64,000 nt of DNA, from NCBI GenBank assembly GCA_029262055.1, contig JAJDAD010000034.1, positions 1 to 64,000 on the forward strand. Reading direction: 5' to 3'. The translations under genes were made by a program, and so were the position numbers. Source of the DNA: Candidatus Zhuqueibacterota bacterium. Lineage in GTDB: Bacteria; Zhuqueibacterota; Zhuqueibacteria; Oceanimicrobiales; Oceanimicrobiaceae. Shown here one piece after another: positions 8,694-16,434 of the stretch (its first letter is position 1; each line of letters starts with the position of its first letter). A model generated the notes under the pieces. It saw only the letters and a program-made list of their open reading frames with translations. It ran no database searches and was not told the DNA's origin.

Positions 8694-8984
8694 ATGGATT
8701 CATTTGATTTGAACAATATCCGCCCTCTAACTGATTTTCGAAATAACATGAAAGACTACATCAAGGAGCTTAACGATAACAAAAAGCCAATCATCCTAAC
8801 CCAGCATGGCAAGAGTGCCGCTGTTTTGCTTGACGCTGAGAAATATCAAGAAATCCAGGATCAGCTTGAATTCATGCGCAAAGTAGCAATTGGCATAAGC
8901 GAATATAAGAATAAGTCATTTCTCTCAATTTCTGAAGTCTTTGACGGCTTGGAGGAAGCAATTCAACGGTCGGACCAGAAATGA
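8694..8984 (+). CDS. Type II antitoxin, Phd/YefM family
   Basis: 96 residues. The N-terminal part (IRPLTDFRNNMKDYIKELNDNKKPIILTQHGKSAAVLLDAEKY) is the classic Phd/YefM DNA-binding fold; the acidic helical C-terminus would wrap the toxin. A GAGGA ribosome site precedes the ATG. The stop overlaps the toxin start (ATGA at 8981), so the two are translationally coupled. It is expected to repress its own promoter through the palindrome at 8654-8674. Confidence 0.9.
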   Translation: MDSFDLNNIRPLTDFRNNMKDYIKELNDNKKPIILTQHGKSAAVLLDAEKYQEIQDQLEFMRKVAIGISEYKNKSFLSISEVFDGLEEAIQRSDQK

Positions 8985-9265
8985 CAGTTGTCTTCAGCCC
9001 GCAAGCTAATCAGGATCTGCTGGAAATCGTCCGGTTCATTTCGAAAGATAAGCCCGGCGCCGCGCGTGCCTGGATGAGCGCATTGAGAAAATCAGTCGAC
9101 AAACTTGCGAAGTTTCCCCAGTTGGGTCGAGTCGTCCCCGAATATGGGGATGAGACCATTCGGGAGCTTCTTAAAGGACAATATCGCATCGTATATAAAA
9201 TTGACAGTCCGAAGAAGACAATTGCTGTTTTGACGGTCCATCATTCGATGCGTCCATTGTCCTAA
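8981..9265 (+). CDS. Type II toxin, RelE/ParE family
   Basis: 94 residues. Starts MTVVFSPQANQDLLEIVRFISKDKPGAA and continues through KFPQLGRVVPEY, ELLKGQYRIVYKID and VLTVHHSMRPL, the standard ParE/RelE signature with the P-x-x-G-R loop and RIVY strand. Members inhibit gyrase (ParE) or cleave mRNA (RelE); the LGRVVPE and HHSMR pattern favours ParE but does not prove it. Coupled to the antitoxin by a 4-bp overlap. Confidence 0.9.
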   Translation: MTVVFSPQANQDLLEIVRFISKDKPGAARAWMSALRKSVDKLAKFPQLGRVVPEYGDETIRELLKGQYRIVYKIDSPKKTIAVLTVHHSMRPLS

Positions 9266-9325
9266 GGCCGACCCTATGCTCCACAGCCATACGGGTTGCC
9301 AGCGATTGCAGCCAAGCAAGTGAAT

Positions 9326-9341
9326 CCAACCTACGGTGGCT
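9326..9341. repeat. 16-bp repeat, copy 2
   Basis: Identical to CCAACCTACGGTGGCT at 8527-8542. It lies 60 bp after the toxin stop, so the pair of repeats brackets the toxin-antitoxin module in direct orientation. Confidence 0.6.
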
Positions 9342-9353
9342 TTCATATCCTTA

Positions 9354-9809
9354 TTATCCGGACATCTTCTCCAACAACCCGTTGTGGTTCTCTTCAAAAA
9401 AAAGCTCGATATGACTTGGGACATCATTCCAATCTATATCGAATGTTGATGCGGTTTTCGTTCTACTCAAAATTAATCCACGTTTTTTGTAATGATAATG
9501 AATATAGAATGTGTTGCCTGTCTTGAGGGCAACATGGAGAATGTTGGAATCACTAGGAACATATCCAATACCGGGATCGCAATATTCATTCCCATTTTCT
9601 TGCAGGAGGTCTCGTTCCTTTTCTAATGCCAACCAATCAGCCTTTTTGAAAGCAGAGATAGCATCATTCAAACCAACTCGATCGAAATCTTCCGAACTGA
9701 AATTTGCCCTCTGAATCCAATATCCACTTTTCATCCTATTCTCTGTCATTGCCATAAATGTTTGCGAGGTCACTTCCACCATGAAGGAAAGAAATATCTC
9801 AAAAACCAT
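9354..9809 (-). CDS. Hypothetical protein
   Basis: 151 residues as an open frame; the true start may be the ATG at 9749 (MTENRMKSGYWIQR), since the first 20 residues look unlike the rest and no start has a clear ribosome site. The body is mixed alpha/beta, rich in charged and aromatic residues, with IHYHYKKRG near the centre. I recognise no family. Base composition is A+T-richer than neighbours, and it lies just left of the duplicated peptidase end. Confidence 0.55.
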   Translation of the reverse strand: MVFEIFLSFMVEVTSQTFMAMTENRMKSGYWIQRANFSSEDFDRVGLNDAISAFKKADWLALEKERDLLQENGNEYCDPGIGYVPSDSNILHVALKTGNTFYIHYHYKKRGLILSRTKTASTFDIDWNDVPSHIELFFEENHNGLLEKMSG

Positions 9810-9810
9810 C

Positions 9811-9938
9811 CGCCGGGTGACTGATTCTCCGGCAACCCTGCCGAATGTCCTTAAGCTTACCCGCGCTCTGTTTTATCCCGATTTGTCCAGGTCGGGGCCT
9901 ACCAAATCTTGGCCAGCAAACTATCCGGCCTACGCATC
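9811..9938 (-). pseudogene. Duplicated 3' end of the M13 peptidase gene plus downstream flank
   Basis: The 40 bases at 9899-9938 match 17124-17163 at 38 positions and encode, on the minus strand, MRRPDSLLAKIW and a stop, exactly the last 12 residues of the M13 peptidase. Similarity continues more weakly through about 85 bp of downstream flank (compare 17036-17123). Nothing upstream in the gene is present. It is a remnant or an attachment-like duplication, and marks the left edge of the accessory block. Confidence 0.75.
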
Positions 9939-9967
9939 TTTGTGCTACCACTTAACTTAAGCTGGCT

Positions 9968-10023
9968 TCCCAAGACAATCCAACACGCCGCTTTAGGCGC
10001 CGGTTGAATTTGCTTTGTTAGGC
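9968..10023 (-). other. attC-like site 1 (after alpha/beta hydrolase 1)
   Basis: Read on the minus strand it starts GCCTAAC (10023-10017, a perfect R'' core), then an arm containing AATTCAAC (10010-10003) that pairs with GTTGGATT (9984-9977) except for one G-T, with a central CGCC/GGCG hairpin, and ends in a degenerate core at 9974-9968. At 56 bp it has the size of a minimal attC. It lies 133 bp past the hydrolase stop. Structural inference only. Confidence 0.4.
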
Positions 10024-10155
10024 ATAGTCTCTGAAGCCGCCAGCCACGCGACTTCCTTTCTCATCTGCCAAGGGCACAGGCGATCTTGTTTTTGCATTAG
10101 CATCGTCAGTGGCTCGGGCCGTTGTCGTACCGCATGAGGCGAGTAGGTGCGCACA

Positions 10156-11688
10156 CTACTTGTTCTTGGACTCCAAATAGCCTTGCACACGCTTATTCGA
10201 AGGATCCAATTCCAGAGACTTCCTGAAGCTTGCTGTTTTGCTGTCATCGTCCCCCATTCCCCAGTAAACATTTCCAAGCATCTCGTAAACACGAGCGGAA
10301 TTAGGGTAGAGAGCCGCCGCAAACTGTAAAGCCTCCTCAGCCTCTGGAAAGTGATGCCACGACCAAAGGATCAGCTCTCCAACTCGGATAAGGGTCTTCT
10401 CTTTATAGGCATCTGGCGTTATCGCGCGCGCCGATCGTACTGCTTGTTTTGCTTCCTCTCCGTTTCCATCAAGAAACAGCTTGATCAGTTCGGAGGTGTT
10501 TGGTGGTGCTGGACGCCCGCCGCTAAATTCCACCGATACATCGCTGCGATTCTGCTTGGTCCAATTGACCAAATCGCGAAGATGAGTTGAATTTTCCCTG
10601 AGATAGCCGTCAAGAAATCCGAGTACAAATCTGTTGTTGATCGCATAGAGCGTATCCTTCGCCGTCGGGGCACGTTGTCCGGTTGGGTTTTTTGGCGCGT
10701 ATCGGCGAGACACAACATCGAAATGAGCCAGGGTGGGGAAAGAGAGAAGGTATTTGTCAGCAAATTTCAGCGAGTCATAAAAGCCGTGTTTTTTGCGTGC
10801 ACGAATGTTGTCGCTGGTTGCCACGTACAAGATTGGCTTAGTCATTTTGATGATGTCGTAATCCGGCACCGAGACGATGAGGTCGCGCCACACTTCTACG
10901 GAGCTGTCCAGGCTGATGATGGCATCAACAGAGGCGTCACGCATGCCTGCTAAAACTGCTGCCATGCCACCCCAGCTATGGCCCATTAACGCTACAGGCC
11001 CGATCGCCTGCTTGAATTGCCGGGTCATGTAAGCGAGGGTGAACTGCATATCGCGCACCTGCGTTTCGATTCCGAGGGGACCCGTATCCATCATTCTGGG
11101 TGCAACGCCGAATGATGGGTGCGACGCAACGATATAGCCGTGACTGGCAAGATATTCATACAGCCTGACATTCCCTCTGACGCTAGCGATCATGCTGGGG
11201 CCGTAAACCACCAGTGGGTGCTGACCTGCGGCCAACGGAGGCGAACCCTTGGTAGCACCGACTTTTGTTCCCAGCATCTTTCGCACGTCAGATGCAGATC
11301 GCCCGCGCCTTGTGGAGATGGTTACAAGAGAATCCAGGTGTCGGTGTAGTTCATCCTCGCTCCAGGAATCAAGAGCTCGGTCAATTCTTGATAGAAACGT
11401 ATAGTCACCAACCGTCAGGTGAGCTAATGTTTCGGTTGGTGCAGCGGGATACCAGATACTGATTTGAATTGGACGCGGATTCGTGCCATCACTTTTATTT
11501 TGGGTATGAGGTACGGGTTCATAATACCGTCCATAATCATATGTCATTATAGAACGAAAGCCCACTGGGTGTGGACCCAACTCCAGTGCATCTGTGTCGA
11601 ACGAGGACTTAGACTGAAGGCTCGAAATAGTCAGGACACACAGGGTGACTACAAGATACGCTCTTGAGTGCGCAAAACCATACAGCAT
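10156..11688 (-). CDS. Exported alpha/beta hydrolase with TPR tail (protein 1)
   Basis: Start set at ATG 11688, which has a GGAG site and opens a signal peptide; the frame is open to 11733. 510 residues. HPLVVYGPSM and GHSWGG (nucleophile elbow) with LDSSVEVW and LAHFDV give a Ser-Asp-His hydrolase of the PAF-acetylhydrolase/dienelactone-hydrolase type. The C-terminal 90 residues contain a TPR-like unit (NSARVYEMLGNVYWGMGD). Substrate unknown. A second hydrolase-TPR protein is encoded at 13029-14552; the two share layout but little obvious sequence. Probably a gene cassette: an attC-like site follows. Confidence 0.75.
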   Translation of the reverse strand: MLYGFAHSRAYLVVTLCVLTISSLQSKSSFDTDALELGPHPVGFRSIMTYDYGRYYEPVPHTQNKSDGTNPRPIQISIWYPAAPTETLAHLTVGDYTFLSRIDRALDSWSEDELHRHLDSLVTISTRRGRSASDVRKMLGTKVGATKGSPPLAAGQHPLVVYGPSMIASVRGNVRLYEYLASHGYIVASHPSFGVAPRMMDTGPLGIETQVRDMQFTLAYMTRQFKQAIGPVALMGHSWGGMAAVLAGMRDASVDAIISLDSSVEVWRDLIVSVPDYDIIKMTKPILYVATSDNIRARKKHGFYDSLKFADKYLLSFPTLAHFDVVSRRYAPKNPTGQRAPTAKDTLYAINNRFVLGFLDGYLRENSTHLRDLVNWTKQNRSDVSVEFSGGRPAPPNTSELIKLFLDGNGEEAKQAVRSARAITPDAYKEKTLIRVGELILWSWHHFPEAEEALQFAAALYPNSARVYEMLGNVYWGMGDDDSKTASFRKSLELDPSNKRVQGYLESKNK

Positions 11689-11812
11689 GTTTATCTCCGA
11701 TAAATTTTGCCAAATCCTGTCCTTTACGTTCAAACACTAGTACTTTTGTTTCGGAAGAACCCCACTCTCCAGGCTCTTCTTTGTCATTTCTTTATCCTCT
11801 TCCGTTTCTTCT

Positions 11813-11891
11813 CCCTAACCGCCTTGCTCACCGAAAAATCAGGAGTGTAGCGAGGAATTCATCCGAGTGTAGGTGTAGCAATTTGTCATGC
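11813..11891 (-). other. attC-like site 2 (after AlkC/AlkD-like gene)
   Basis: On the minus strand: a degenerate core GCATGAC (11891-11885), arm TTGCTACACC (11881-11872), 39-nt centre, arm GGTGAGCAA (11832-11824), spacer and core GTTAGGG (11819-11813). The two arms are complementary apart from one extra A in the first, which is the extrahelical-base feature of integron attC sites. It begins 28 bp after the stop of the gene at 11919. Confidence 0.4.
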
Positions 11892-11918
11892 TCTTGCCCG
11901 ATGAGAAACCATGCATTT

Positions 11919-12770
11919 CTATCTCCGTAACTTTGCTGCCGCCCTGATCTTTAGTGCAGCTTCATCTTTCTTCCTGGCGGGATGTCGAAGTGCGTGTCGA
12001 ATAAGCCATTTCATGTCATCGGATGAGTCCACTAGCCACCGTCTACAAATTCCAAACACTAAATCGGGATGATCTTTCGCAATATCCCCGAGATGATTCG
12101 CAACGCTACGACGCACATAGAGACTCTGATCATCTTTTAGTATTTCCAGCATAGGAAGTACAGGACTGGGGTTCGCGATAAATGATGGAATCCGTTTTGC
12201 CCAGGGCAACCTAGGGCGAGTGCCTTCTGAGCAAAGCCTACGAACATGAGGATCGGGGTCAGATACCCATTCAAGCAGTCGCGCCAGAGTGCGCTCTTGT
12301 GCCTGTATTAAGAATGGACGGATGGAAAATTCCGAACTAAACCGTTTTGTGAGTTCATATTGCGCCTTCATTGAAATCTCAAATGGATCTCGTCCATTGT
12401 TATTCCCTATGTCCAACCCATACTCAGCAACAAAGGAGACATGAGGTAGATAAAAAAATACTTCGAGCCCATTGTCTTCAGTATTCGATAGTGGCGGTGT
12501 CAAAGATGCCAAAAGGATATCTATAGCCGCTTCATATTCATCAGGTAAGAATTGATGAAGCACCACAGCGAATTTTCGACCTCTCTCTAGAATGCCTAAT
12601 GGCTCTATGCCAGCTAATGCGTGTCTACAAAACAATTCGCCATCAAACTCTGTATGTACAAGTGAAATATTGTGTGCCAAACATTCAGCCGCCTCCTGCC
12701 CAAGCAAGTATTTAAGAGGTGCGCCCTTCTGTATTGATTTCGGCGCAGCAGGTATACGTGGTGTAGTCAT
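11919..12770 (-). CDS. DNA alkylation repair protein, AlkC/AlkD-like HEAT-repeat glycosylase
   Basis: 283 residues from ATG 12770 (a TTG at 12776 is possible). All-helical with HEAT-like repeats; the segment EGTRPRLPWAKRIPSF, then LYVRRSVANHLGDIAKDHPDLV and MKWLIRHALRH, is characteristic of the AlkC/AlkD family, which removes cationic alkylated bases (3-methyl and 7-methyl purines) without base flipping. Activity is inferred from family. Minus-strand member of the accessory array, followed by an attC-like structure. Confidence 0.75.
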   Translation of the reverse strand: MTTPRIPAAPKSIQKGAPLKYLLGQEAAECLAHNISLVHTEFDGELFCRHALAGIEPLGILERGRKFAVVLHQFLPDEYEAAIDILLASLTPPLSNTEDNGLEVFFYLPHVSFVAEYGLDIGNNNGRDPFEISMKAQYELTKRFSSEFSIRPFLIQAQERTLARLLEWVSDPDPHVRRLCSEGTRPRLPWAKRIPSFIANPSPVLPMLEILKDDQSLYVRRSVANHLGDIAKDHPDLVFGICRRWLVDSSDDMKWLIRHALRHPARKKDEAALKIRAAAKLRR

Positions 12771-13028
12771 TAACAAGGCTTACTTGCAGGTTTGAATATG
12801 GGGCATAATCATGGGCTCTGCTGCGCGCGGCCTTCAAGCCCCCTTATTACAGGCACAAAAGTCCTTATGATTACAGAACGAAATCACGGCACGCACCCTG
12901 CGCGTCAGACAGCGGCTATTTTTTGAGCCATTATTAGTCATAAAGTCTGTATAATTACGCGGATGATCAGGACATTCGTCGCTGCATTTCAGGCCATTTT
13001 GGAAAAGTCTGAAAGGTATCTATTTGGT
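12771..13028. other. Gap in the accessory array without a gene
   Basis: No open frame of interest. GGCTT (12776-12780) and AAGCC near 12835 could form weak attC-like arms, but no convincing core was found. Confidence 0.3.
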
Positions 13029-14552
13029 TCACTGCTGAGCTTGGTTGATGATTTCCCAAAATCTGGGGCTGTCATGCAACGGGTTTAATCTTTCATCCTT
13101 TTCAATTGTTTCCCTGCTAGCCCAGTTGCCTTTTACAGCACAAGCCAGGGCTTCCAGGGCCGCTTCCGTTTGCCTGAGCTGGGATTGTGCTTGTGCCAGC
13201 CAACAACATACACGAGGGAAATTCGGATAAATCTGCTGGGCCAGTTTCAGCATTCCAACCGCACGAGTATAATCTTCTCTTTCCATGTAATCTCGCGGTT
13301 CATAAAATGCGAAATCCGCAAAGGCATGCGCCAGCATTCGGCGGGCAGCATTTGAAAGATCCGGATTTGTTGTGTCGGCAGCTTCCTCCTTCAAAGAAAT
13401 GATATTTAATCGCTTTAACGCCTTTTCCTGCTTGAGGTTTTTTTTGCTTTTACGGTAATCCTGCCTGAATTTCGCGACGGTCTTCTGGTATTTATAAAAT
13501 CTTTGCCTTAACTGATTACGAGTTTTTTGCAAACGTTTGACGGTCTTGTCTTGCGCCAGTTTGTCCATTTGTTGGCGTGCTTCTGCTGCCACCGGGTTGC
13601 CCTGGCAGTCAGCAGCCACTTCCCGATAGCGCCGCATGGCATCAAGCAATAAGCCTTGCTGTTCCAATACCTGGGCGCTTTGAAGATACTCTGAACACAT
13701 AGAGTCCATCCAGGCTGAATTGCGCACAGCGAGACCCGAACGCATGGCTTGATACTGCAGCCACTCAATTGTCTTTTCTGCAATGCTTTTTGGCGGCCAT
13801 GAGTGAAAACCGTCAAAAGTTTTAAAACGATGTGCAATACGGGTGGTGTCGAGTTCTTGATCCAGCCGACGGGCGTTGTCATAATTGAAGTCACCCGTCC
13901 CTGCAACACCGAAGTAAGCGAGAGGTCGCTGCATCAGCAATGTGGCTTGAACTTGACGTGTAGAAAGTGATAGCCCGCTACCGACCCCGACAATCCCGGC
14001 CAGGGCACCATCCAATTGCGAAGCTGTTGCCCAGGCATAGTGCGCCGTCCCTGAAAAGCCTACAAGGTATAGCCGAGAAGTATTCGCTTTAAATTTTACC
14101 TGGGCGTCGAATAGCATAGAGTTAAGCGCCCGGTCATTGACCGCTATCGCCGAGTCAGCATCGCTGAGAGTATTATATGAGCTCATAACGATATAGCCTA
14201 GCCGTTCGGCTGCCTCCCGAAACAATGCCATGGGCACCAGGGCTCTGCCACGCGGATCCATCAGGAAAAGGACGGGGAGCGAACTCTCTTTGTTATGTAT
14301 GGAAGGGAGATAAAGTGCGTACCGCTGGGTAGCATCTGTAGAGGCAACCATTGTTTTATAAAACTGGCCAGATGCACTTGTAGCGGGAGTCGTTTGGGTC
14401 AATACAAACAAGATTGCCGGCAAGAAGCACCAAGGAATCCAGTGTTGAGATTGTAGATCGAAAATCCAAAATCGAAATTGTGAAATCTTCCAACGAACTA
14501 CGACTTGCTCTTTTCGATTTTGAGAAATTGGCTTTTGTATCTTAAATTTCAT
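13029..14552 (-). CDS. Exported alpha/beta hydrolase with TPR tail (protein 2)
   Basis: 507 residues as drawn; the first 35 residues derive from A-rich repetitive DNA and the real start may be internal, before the hydrophobic WCFLPAILFVL segment that looks like a signal peptide. An esterase-like domain follows (LPVLFLMDPRGRA, nucleophile motif GFSGTA, late GFHSWPP carrying a possible catalytic His). After about residue 280 come coiled-coil-like, Lys-rich and TPR-like helices. Function unknown; similar in plan to the protein at 10156-11688. Its start lies 14 bp from attC-like site 3, as expected for a cassette start. Confidence 0.65.
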   Translation of the reverse strand: MKFKIQKPISQNRKEQVVVRWKISQFRFWIFDLQSQHWIPWCFLPAILFVLTQTTPATSASGQFYKTMVASTDATQRYALYLPSIHNKESSLPVLFLMDPRGRALVPMALFREAAERLGYIVMSSYNTLSDADSAIAVNDRALNSMLFDAQVKFKANTSRLYLVGFSGTAHYAWATASQLDGALAGIVGVGSGLSLSTRQVQATLLMQRPLAYFGVAGTGDFNYDNARRLDQELDTTRIAHRFKTFDGFHSWPPKSIAEKTIEWLQYQAMRSGLAVRNSAWMDSMCSEYLQSAQVLEQQGLLLDAMRRYREVAADCQGNPVAAEARQQMDKLAQDKTVKRLQKTRNQLRQRFYKYQKTVAKFRQDYRKSKKNLKQEKALKRLNIISLKEEAADTTNPDLSNAARRMLAHAFADFAFYEPRDYMEREDYTRAVGMLKLAQQIYPNFPRVCCWLAQAQSQLRQTEAALEALACAVKGNWASRETIEKDERLNPLHDSPRFWEIINQAQQ

Positions 14553-14565
14553 TTCTGCTATTGGA

Positions 14566-14680
14566 ACATAAGGCCTGGCTGTGCCACGCCGCTCTCTTCT
14601 CTTGATTCAATGACCTTCCGAACCACCGAGCCCAAAAATCACGCACGAAGGTAGGCGTCGGCACAAGCCATGAGTTAGGC
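14566..14680 (-). other. attC-like site 3 (after double-CDGSH gene), best structured
   Basis: Minus strand: perfect R'' core GCCTAAC (14680-14674), 4-nt spacer, arm GGCTTGTGCC (14669-14660), G, ACGCC; on the far side GGCGT, GGCACAGCC (14585-14577), spacer and a poor core. The arms pair over 14 bp with two unpaired bases (T and G) on one side, which is the extrahelical-base pattern of integron attC sites. The spacing GCCTAAC-N11-GCCGACGC equals that I recall for classical aadA attC sites. Confidence 0.5.
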
Positions 14681-14784
14681 AAGGGCTGACGTCAGCCACC
14701 CAACTCTCAAAATTTCATGTCCGGCGCACCCGGCGCAGGAAGGTCGGTGTTCATTCTTGTCTTTTCCAATTAGGAGGCGATGTT

Positions 14785-15420
14785 TCAATTCCCATCATCT
14801 TTGAATTCTATATGCCAATGCGTGCCATCACAAAAGGGTTTGTTCTTAGAGCCGCCGCAACGGCACATCGTAAAATGCTCAGTTGAAGCACCCTCTGCGC
14901 GTGTGGTATCGATCAGATCCGGTCCGCCGGACACGACATAGGGGCCATTTGGTGCGACAAAGACGCTCGGTTCGCCGTCTCGGTCGGTGTGTTCCGCATC
15001 CTCGACCGAGTAACTCAGGGCTCCTGACGGGCACTTTTGAATCGTCGCGATGATCTCGTCCGCACCCCCAGCGTCAGGATGAATCCACGGCTCTTCTTTA
15101 AGCCGGAAAACCGAACTGAGGCCATCGGTGCAACGGCCGGCATGTGCACAAATACCGCGGTTATCGTGAATCGTGATTTTCTTGCCGGCGTAGTTCTCCC
15201 GCTTATCCTCGATGCGCCCTGCAATTTTGGCAGACGAAAATCCAATTTTTGCGTGTGTCCCGTCGCAAAACGGCTTGTTAGCCGACCCGCCGCATCGACA
15301 TAGAGCCATGGTCTCTTTGGTTTCGATGGGCCCCTTTTGATTGGCGAGATTCTTGAGATCTTTCAGCAAATAGGGCCCGTTAGGAGTTGGGGTAATACTT
15401 GGCTTGTTCTCTAAACTCAT
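14785..15420 (-). CDS. CDGSH - ferredoxin-like - CDGSH iron-sulfur protein
   Basis: Start at ATG 15420, with AGGAG 7 nt upstream; the frame is open to 15531 but that part looks non-coding. 211 residues. Two CDGSH motifs of the form CRCGGS-x-NKPFCDGTH lie near residues 40-56 and 188-204, each with the Cys3-His set for a 2Fe-2S cluster. Between them, CAHAGRC and CPSGAL form a divergent Fer4-type cluster site (Fer4_19-like). Such proteins are thought to act in redox or iron-sulfur transfer; exact role unknown. Cytoplasmic. Followed by attC-like site 3. Confidence 0.85.
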   Translation of the reverse strand: MSLENKPSITPTPNGPYLLKDLKNLANQKGPIETKETMALCRCGGSANKPFCDGTHAKIGFSSAKIAGRIEDKRENYAGKKITIHDNRGICAHAGRCTDGLSSVFRLKEEPWIHPDAGGADEIIATIQKCPSGALSYSVEDAEHTDRDGEPSVFVAPNGPYVVSGGPDLIDTTRAEGASTEHFTMCRCGGSKNKPFCDGTHWHIEFKDDGN

Positions 15421-15572
15421 GTGAATCTCCTTTCCTTTATCTGGTTCGGTACATGGCCGCCAACAATCCCTCGAAAAACTGTTCTTTCTTTCACAGATTC
15501 TGAGTTGACTAACACCGGGCGAAGTCGTCAAGCCGCCGTTTTCGGCGGGTGTGGTCGGTCTTCAGTCATTTG

Positions 15573-15965
15573 TCACGCCAATTCATATTCAAATTCGTAG
15601 AAATGCTGACCACTTTCGATGTCTATTGACATTGTGCCTGTTAACCCTAAAAGTTCGCCAGTACCTGAATCAGGAACAATTTCAAGAAGCAGACGGTCTT
15701 TGCCTTTGTCCATTATTCCAAAATGCTGCAATACAAAACTCCCCAGTTTTCCTGAAAGAGTGCCTTGAACTTGCTCAATAGCAACGTAACCAGCCGAACC
15801 CTTAACAGCAGTCATTGCGCTTAACATTTCCCCCGTGCTTTTTGCCTCAAGTTCCCCGTGGAATGATTTGTCTATCGACATTCTCCCCATGTCTATTCCA
15901 TGTTTTCCCTCTACGAAGAAGTCAAGGGGACTGAGACTAACGTCAAATTTTCCTGATATTTTCAT
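15573..15965 (-). CDS. DUF3224 family protein
   Basis: 130 residues from ATG 15965, with GGAG 6 nt upstream. A single beta-barrel-like domain: MKISGKFDV, GSAGYVAIEQVQGTLSGKLGSFVLQHFGIM, then VPDSGTGELLGLTGTM and a tail HFYEFEYEL, which fits DUF3224 over its full length. Members may be allene-oxide-cyclase-like or ligand-binding; function unknown. A CCGCCG/CGGCGG hairpin and a weak attC-like arrangement start at its stop codon. Confidence 0.75.
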   Translation of the reverse strand: MKISGKFDVSLSPLDFFVEGKHGIDMGRMSIDKSFHGELEAKSTGEMLSAMTAVKGSAGYVAIEQVQGTLSGKLGSFVLQHFGIMDKGKDRLLLEIVPDSGTGELLGLTGTMSIDIESGQHFYEFEYELA

Positions 15966-16102
15966 ATCTTCTCCACTATGAAGGTACAAGGTCGATCATG
16001 TTTTGGCTGACCAATTTGACCTACTGTCAGTGGCCTGGCATTCTGCATGAGCGGCTGAGTAAACGAGAGGTCCGCTATACGGTGAATCTAGTGTGGGAAT
16101 TA

Positions 16103-16354
16103 TCATTGAATTGTAGTGTAGCCTTCTGTCCAATGGTCTTCACCCAAGTTGAATTCATCTACATAGAAACCGTTCTCTTCATCATCAGTCATCGGGTCTA
16201 TCAGCTTCGGAAAGTCAGAGAACCCTGGCTGAGTCTTGAGTCTTTCAATTGCTTCCAATGCTTCTTCTTTGGATTCGTAGATACCAATAACCTTAACGTC
16301 TTCGCGTTCATCTGTGCGACTATGCAGATGTTGAAGTAAGAATACCGTTTTCAT
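16103..16354 (-). CDS. Small conserved protein, DUF7336-like
   Basis: 83 residues: MKTVFLLQHLHSR, DVKVIGIYESKEEALEAIERLKTQPGF, then a C-terminal GFYVDEFNLGEDHWTEGY. This pattern (LLQH, VK-IG-Y-S, HWTEGF) recurs in small uncharacterised proteins often found beside toxin-antitoxin and immunity genes. Function unknown. Minus-strand member of the accessory array. Confidence 0.65.
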   Translation of the reverse strand: MKTVFLLQHLHSRTDEREDVKVIGIYESKEEALEAIERLKTQPGFSDFPKLIDPMTDDEENGFYVDEFNLGEDHWTEGYTTIQ

Positions 16355-16434
16355 AAATACCCGACTATTGGATTGTCACGCCCTCTCCGTAGGGGATATG
16401 ATCCCTTTCCGTTTGTTATGAGATATATTATGGT

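Noticed and set aside
9266-9353. attC-like site built on ATCCAAC at 9324-9330
   Set aside because: No partner core or arms at a workable distance; the sequence is better explained as the 16-bp repeat.
15500-15578. attC site at the stop of the DUF3224 gene
   Set aside because: The spacing after GCGTGAC is suggestive and a GTTAG core exists, but the arms do not pair convincingly.
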